NCBI GenBank assembly: GCA_903921135.1
Contig: CAIXOY010000457.1
Coordinates: 1-11,382 of the forward strand
Length of the DNA: 11,382 bases
Reading direction: 5' to 3'
From: an uncultured Gammaproteobacteria bacterium
Lineage (GTDB): Bacteria > Pseudomonadota > Gammaproteobacteria > Pseudomonadales > UBA5518
Shown piece after piece: positions 7,875 to 11,382 of the stretch. The stretch's first letter is position 1. Each line of letters begins with the position of its first letter. A program made the translations under genes and the position numbers. The notes under the pieces are model-generated. The model was not told the DNA's origin and made no database searches. It saw nothing but the letters and a program-made list of their open reading frames with translations.

Positions 7875-8977
7875 TGGCACTGCGCAGCGTCAGCTTCGAG
7901 CAACTGCTGCTCGAACTGTTCAGGGCCGTGGAGGCTGGCGGCAGTTGGACGCCCTTCTTCGCCAGCCTCACCCGCGCCATGAACCTCGAGGCCTGCACGC
8001 TCATCCTGCGCATGCCATCCACCGGGGATCTGGGCGAACTCCATTCCTACCAGGCTGATATCGCCTTCGAAGACATCTACCGGAGCATCGAGTACCGCGA
8101 CGATCCCTTCCGCGCGATTCCGGCCGGCGTGGCCTGTTCACTTGAGGACGTGATCAGCCCCGAAGCATTGAAGGCGAGTTCTTTCTACAAGCGCCTGCTT
8201 GAACCCGACGGCACTACCGACATCCTCGCGCTGAACGTCGTCGCCAACGATGGGCAAACCACCTACATACGGCTGTCGCGACGCCAGCCCGAGAACCCGT
8301 TCGGCGTACTCGAAAAATCGCTGCTGACCCGGCTGTTGCCCTATCTGGAGAGCGCCTTGCGCCTGCACGAGCAGCGGCGCAGGCTGCTGCTCGAGCGCAG
8401 CGCCCACATCGGCGCGCTGGACCAGCTTGCCTTCGGGCTGGTGATCATCGACGAGGCGGGGCGTATCGTGCGCGTGAACGAAACCGCACAGCGCCTGCTC
8501 GCGTCCTCGTCGCTGCTGCGGGTGGACCACGGCAGGCTCTGCGGCGGCGGCAGCGGCACACGCGTCGAGAACGCGGTTGCGGCCATGCACCATGCAGGCG
8601 AAGGGGAACGGCAGTTCCTGCGCCTCACCAGCCCGCAGGCGGGCGAATACATCCAGATGCTGCTGCGCCCCATCTCGCCTGCCGGGAAGCCGGAGGCGCG
8701 GGAGCCCTGCGGTGTGGCCGTATTCCTGAACGACGAGGTGCGCAACCGCGACATCTACCTCGGGCGCTTCGGGCAGCTCTACGGGCTCTCGCCCGCGGAG
8801 ATCGCGCTGATAGACGAGTTGCTGCAGGGCTCGTCCATCGCGATCGCCGCGGACAAGCTCGGCATCTCCGAAAACACCGCCCGTACGCAGCTGCGTTCGG
8901 TCTTCAGCAAGACGAACGTGCATCGTCAGGCCGAGCTGATCCGGCTCGTCCTGACCAGCCTCGCCATCATCGCCTGA
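7874..8977 (+). CDS. LuxR-type transcriptional regulator with PAS-like sensor segment
   Basis: This is a 367-residue regulator. Start ATG 7874 overlaps the EthD-like stop as TGATG. A GTG at 7832 in frame would overlap the upstream gene by 43 nt and is less likely. The N-terminal part (about 1-150) begins FEQLLLELFRAVEAGG and resembles a GAF-like or ligand-sensing region. Residues around 180-280 include LAFGLVIIDEAGRIVRVNETAQRLL, a PAS-like strand-helix pattern. The C-terminal 65 residues (303-367) form a GerE/LuxR helix-turn-helix (LSPAEIALIDELLQG, then KLGISENTARTQLRSVFSKT). It has neither a response-regulator receiver domain nor an acyl-homoserine-lactone domain that I can recognise. Its place inside the plus-strand operon makes it the best candidate to sense the pathway compound and act on the shared control region at 6335-6551, including autoregulation. 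Confidence 0.92.
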   Translation: MALRSVSFEQLLLELFRAVEAGGSWTPFFASLTRAMNLEACTLILRMPSTGDLGELHSYQADIAFEDIYRSIEYRDDPFRAIPAGVACSLEDVISPEALKASSFYKRLLEPDGTTDILALNVVANDGQTTYIRLSRRQPENPFGVLEKSLLTRLLPYLESALRLHEQRRRLLLERSAHIGALDQLAFGLVIIDEAGRIVRVNETAQRLLASSSLLRVDHGRLCGGGSGTRVENAVAAMHHAGEGERQFLRLTSPQAGEYIQMLLRPISPAGKPEAREPCGVAVFLNDEVRNRDIYLGRFGQLYGLSPAEIALIDELLQGSSIAIAADKLGISENTARTQLRSVFSKTNVHRQAELIRLVLTSLAIIA

Positions 8978-9001
8978 GCTCCCAACACGAGGGAAAACAC
9001 C

Positions 9002-10354
9002 ATGTCAGCGGAACTCGAAGCGAAACTGCGTGCGTGGGTGGAGAGCGAGCTCGGCGCTCCCGTGACGGAACTCGCGCTGATCCCGGGCGGTGCCTCGCGG
9101 CGCAGTTACAAGGTGAATCGCGCGGGCGCGGCGCCCGTGTTCCTGCGCGTGGATTCCGGAGAGGGGCCGCTCTCGGGTACGCAATTCACGCTGGCGCGGG
9201 AGTGGTCCTTCCTGAAACCGATTTCGGATCGCGGCTATCCGGCTCCGGGCGTCATCGCGTTTTCGGCGGAACTGGACGCGATCCTGATGGAGCACATCGA
9301 GGGGCAGACGAGTTACCAGGCGAGCCTGCCCGCGCCCGAGCAACGCGCGATGGAGCGGGCGCTCATCGATTGCGTGGTGGATCTGCAGCGCATCCCGCCG
9401 GGCGAACTCGGCGTGTCGGAATACGCAGGGGTCGGGACGGTCGGCGAGGCCGTGAGCAGCATCCTGGCCGTGTGGCAGCAGCTCTACACCGACACGGTGA
9501 GTTTCAAGGACCCGGCGGTGGACTACGCGCTGGAGTGGCTGAAACACAACGTGCCAGACGCGGGTGATCCCGCAGTGCTGGTCCATGGCGACGTGGGGCC
9601 GGGAAACTTCCTGTTCCGGCCGAACGGCGAGATTGCCGCGCTGATCGACTGGGAACTGGTACGCGTCGGGCATCCGCTGGAGGATCTTGCCTGCATCCTG
9701 TGCCGGGCGCTCGGTGTCTCCTTCGGCGCGCCGGAGCAACTGGTGGCGGATTTCGCCGAGAGCAGTGGCAAGGCGGTGGACCGCCGCGCACTCGACTACG
9801 CCGTGGTGCTGGTCATCGGGGAATGGTGTGTGGGCATCCACCGGGCGCTATCGCGGCCGAACGTGCAACTCGATATGGCGATGCTCTACATCTGGGGCCA
9901 CGCCAACCGCTACGAGATGCTGCGCAAACTCGCGGGGCTCGCCGGGCGCGAGATGCCCGCCGAGCCGGTATTGGACGATTCCGCCTTCGAACTCGACTTC
10001 CTCGGCACGTACATCGAGGAGTCGCTCTCGTCGGTGCTGCTGCCGGGCGCCAAAGAAGTCTTTGTGAGCCATCGCGTGAACCGCCTGCTGCAATTGCAGA
10101 AGATCCAGGACTCGCTCCTGCGCTACGGCCGCGCCCGCTACGAGAGCGAGGACATCGAACGCGCTGGCGCGCTCCTTGGCCAGCGCTTCGGGAGCCATGC
10201 CGAGGCCATGTCGGCACTGATTGCACGCGCACCGGCCGCGGCCCGCGAGGGCGACGCCGCGTTCCTCGACTTCCTCCTCTGGCGTAGCGCGCGCGAGCGC
10301 GCCCTGCTGCGTCGCGCCATGGGCGAAATGGCCGGACGCAGCATCCGGTACTGA
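9002..10354 (+). CDS. Aminoglycoside-phosphotransferase-fold kinase with C-terminal extension
   Basis: This is a 450-residue protein kinase-like small-molecule phosphotransferase. Start ATG 9002 has GAGGG 8 nt upstream. Visible are the glycine-rich entry PGGASRRSYKV (28-38), R49 in FLRVD at the usual beta-3 lysine place, MEHIEG (96-101) at the hinge, the catalytic loop HGDVGPGN (H195, D197, N202) and the metal-binding D216 in LIDWELVRVGHPLEDLA. The arginine at 49 in place of lysine is frequent in the branch related to eukaryotic ACAD10/11 kinase domains. Residues about 325-450 lie beyond the kinase fold; this helical, arginine-rich segment resembles DUF6285, which I know mainly as a separate small protein next to such kinases. 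It follows the LuxR-type gene by 24 nt and closes the operon. I infer phosphorylation of a hydroxylated pathway intermediate; antibiotic resistance is less likely in this context. Confidence 0.9.
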   Translation: MSAELEAKLRAWVESELGAPVTELALIPGGASRRSYKVNRAGAAPVFLRVDSGEGPLSGTQFTLAREWSFLKPISDRGYPAPGVIAFSAELDAILMEHIEGQTSYQASLPAPEQRAMERALIDCVVDLQRIPPGELGVSEYAGVGTVGEAVSSILAVWQQLYTDTVSFKDPAVDYALEWLKHNVPDAGDPAVLVHGDVGPGNFLFRPNGEIAALIDWELVRVGHPLEDLACILCRALGVSFGAPEQLVADFAESSGKAVDRRALDYAVVLVIGEWCVGIHRALSRPNVQLDMAMLYIWGHANRYEMLRKLAGLAGREMPAEPVLDDSAFELDFLGTYIEESLSSVLLPGAKEVFVSHRVNRLLQLQKIQDSLLRYGRARYESEDIERAGALLGQRFGSHAEAMSALIARAPAAAREGDAAFLDFLLWRSARERALLRRAMGEMAGRSIRY

Positions 10355-10520
10355 GCATGTCGCAAGATTCGTCTGACGGCCTCATCTCCTGAGGCTGCAG
10401 CTCCCTACACTGCATTCCGCAGGCAGGGCACCGTCCGCTTGTGCAAGGCCCCGGGCACACCAGGGCACCACCACAGCGACGGCAGCTCGGGCAAAAAAAT
10501 GAACCCATCGATCAATGTCA
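10355..10520. other. Intergenic region between kinase gene and MerR-like unit
   Basis: This holds the terminator-like hairpin at 10377-10397, then about 100 bp of GC-rich sequence, and an A7 run at 10494-10500 before the promoter region. No + strand gene is visible. The minus strand has an open frame from 10508 whose first 34 residues hold eight cysteines (treated under findings). It has no ribosome binding site and runs on antisense to the kinase gene. Confidence 0.5.
10377..10397 (+). terminator. Terminator-like hairpin after the kinase gene
   Basis: GCCTCA (10379-10384) and TGAGGC (10390-10395) pair around the 5-nt loop TCTCC. The stem extends by one G-U and one C-G pair to 10377/10397. 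It lies 22 nt past the kinase stop, a normal place for a terminator. There is no T run after it, so it may instead be a 3' mRNA-stabilising hairpin or a weak or Rho-assisted terminator. Confidence 0.45.
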
Positions 10521-10549
10521 TTGACATCGACAGATAACGTTGACATCAT
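10515..10549 (+). promoter_or_regulatory. Promoter and operator region of the MerR-like gene
   Basis: ATGTCATTGACAT (10515-10527) is a perfect 13-bp palindrome with 6-bp arms. It contains TTGACA (10521-10526), an exact -35 match, followed at 17 nt by CATCAT (10544-10549), a 4/6 -10 box. TTGACATC recurs at 10540-10547, 19 bp after the first copy and so on nearly the same helix face. A regulator on the palindrome would cover the -35 box, suggesting repression, perhaps by the MerR-like product itself. Confidence 0.5.
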
Positions 10550-10580
10550 TCAGCGTCACTGTCGTCCAATGGAGTCATTC

Positions 10581-11249
10581 ATGCTCAACCCCCCTCTGGA
10601 GACCTTCAGGGATTTCAGTGGTTCGGCAGAGGATCTGGCCCGCCTTGCAACACGCATCTGCGCCGAGCTTGGGCTTGGCGCGGCAACCGACACGGATGAG
10701 CTCTCGACAAGGTTGGTACGGGATTACGCCCAGCGCGACATCCTGTCCCGCCCCGAGCGCCTGGGCAAGGAAGCCATCTACACCTGGCGTCACCTGGTCG
10801 AACTGGTGGCGGCACGTGCCCTGGTGGCAGACGGCTGGCCGCTCGCCAAGGTCACGCAGCACTTCGCGCTCACGCCGCTCGAAGACCTGTTACTGCTGGT
10901 CCCGGGCCAGGGAAGGCCCAACCCGGCGCTGATGGCTGCAAAGCGCATCCGGGAAAGCACCCTCGCGGGCGGCAAGGTGAGCGAGCCGGCCACCCCACCG
11001 CTGCAGCGACTGGCCTCGCAGCGCCAACGGCGCGCGGACCTGATGTTCTCCATGAAACAGCTCACCGGAGAGAGCACGCAGCCCCGGGCCACGCAGATGA
11101 CACGCATCGCGCTGGACGAGGACATACACCTGCTGATCGAGACGGATCGGCTACGCAATCTGGGCCTTGATGGTGCCGACGCCGTGGGGCGCGCCATCAC
11201 GGCCTCGATCATCGACTGGATCACTGCCAAGGGAGGCAAACAACCATGA
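10581..11249 (+). CDS. MerR-like DNA-binding protein
   Basis: This is a 222-residue protein. Start ATG 10581 is chosen because GGAG lies 6 nt upstream. In-frame ATGs at 10515 and 10569 are less likely: the first sits inside the palindrome and the predicted promoter, and the second overlaps the ribosome binding site. Residues about 40-95 fit a MerR-type winged helix: RLVRDYAQRDILSRPER (44-60), KEAIYTWRHLVELVAARAL (63-81) and ADGWPLAKVTQHF (83-95). No metal-binding or drug-binding C-terminal domain is visible. The rest (96-222) is partly charged and helical with a short predicted domain DEDIHLLIETDRLRNLGL (179-196). It overlaps the next gene by 4 nt (ATGA). Its role is probably transcriptional control of the downstream unit, and the palindrome upstream fits autoregulation. 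Confidence 0.8.
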   Translation: MLNPPLETFRDFSGSAEDLARLATRICAELGLGAATDTDELSTRLVRDYAQRDILSRPERLGKEAIYTWRHLVELVAARALVADGWPLAKVTQHFALTPLEDLLLLVPGQGRPNPALMAAKRIRESTLAGGKVSEPATPPLQRLASQRQRRADLMFSMKQLTGESTQPRATQMTRIALDEDIHLLIETDRLRNLGLDGADAVGRAITASIIDWITAKGGKQP

Positions 11250-11382
11250 GCGATACCATCAGCCTCGACGTCACGCCGCTGCGCGACGCTCTTCTCGAAG
11301 GCCACAACAATGCCTGCCTGGCGCTGGTGCGCGTGAAGGCGCCCGCAGCGCCCGCACTGCAGACGCGTCGCAAGGCGCTCAA
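11246..11382 (+). CDS. N-terminus of a probable vWA-domain protein (cut by window)
   Basis: Only 45 complete codons are visible and the frame is open at the edge. ATG 11246 overlaps the previous stop as ATGA and has GGGAGG 9 nt upstream. The segment LRDALLEGHNNACLALVRVKAPAAP, then QTRRKAL, resembles the beta-rich N-terminus that precedes the metal-binding DxSxS strand in some bacterial von Willebrand factor A proteins, where a short run ends in PLN before the VLDRSGSM-type motif. That motif would fall outside the window, so the assignment is from resemblance only. Coupling to a MerR-like protein suggests a regulated two-gene or longer unit independent of the catabolic operons. Confidence 0.55.
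   Translation, partial: MSDTISLDVTPLRDALLEGHNNACLALVRVKAPAAPALQTRRKAL

Noticed and set aside
10515..10580. Upstream ATG starts for the MerR-like gene
   Set aside because: ATG 10515 lies inside the palindrome and promoter with no ribosome binding site. ATG 10569 has none either, whereas 10581 has GGAG 6 nt upstream.

Overview
The window is GC-rich, with tightly packed genes on both strands. A TonB-dependent outer-membrane receptor, a RecQ helicase and short well-placed Shine-Dalgarno sites point to a Gram-negative proteobacterium. I favour a gammaproteobacterium with a catabolic lifestyle, but the sequence alone does not fix the genus.

Left edge (1-2719, + strand): the 3' nine-tenths of recQ, then a META-domain lipoprotein gene. 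Behind these lies about 130 bp that reads like the tail of a lost coding sequence.

Centre (2720-10354): two operons diverge from a shared 217-bp control region (6335-6551). The minus-strand operon encodes a TonB-dependent receptor, a short-chain dehydrogenase (SDR), an EthD-like protein and a small HTH protein of the addiction-module antidote type with no toxin partner. The plus-strand operon encodes a CrtC/AttH-like (DUF7064/7065-type) protein, a second EthD-like protein, a LuxR-type regulator with a PAS-like segment, and an aminoglycoside-phosphotransferase-fold kinase with a C-terminal extension. Uptake, oxidation, two EthD proteins, a kinase and a regulator together suggest an import and catabolism locus for a hydrophobic (possibly steroid-, terpenoid- or aromatic-like) compound. 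The substrate is inference.

The control region carries nearly the same 14-base element (12/14 identical) facing each operon. Each copy lies the same 34 bases from a candidate -10 box, and neither promoter has a good -35. This predicts one activator driving both arms, with the operon's own LuxR protein as the obvious candidate.

Within the plus operon, the second EthD gene has a good Shine-Dalgarno 29 nt from its ATG. A perfect 8-bp GC hairpin in between would shorten the effective distance to 9 nt.

Right edge (10355-11382, + strand): a terminator-like hairpin, a promoter region with a 13-bp palindrome and repeated TTGACATC boxes, a MerR-like DNA-binding protein, and the overlapping start of a protein resembling the N-terminus of von Willebrand factor A (vWA) proteins. 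This is a separate two-gene or longer unit cut by the window edge.
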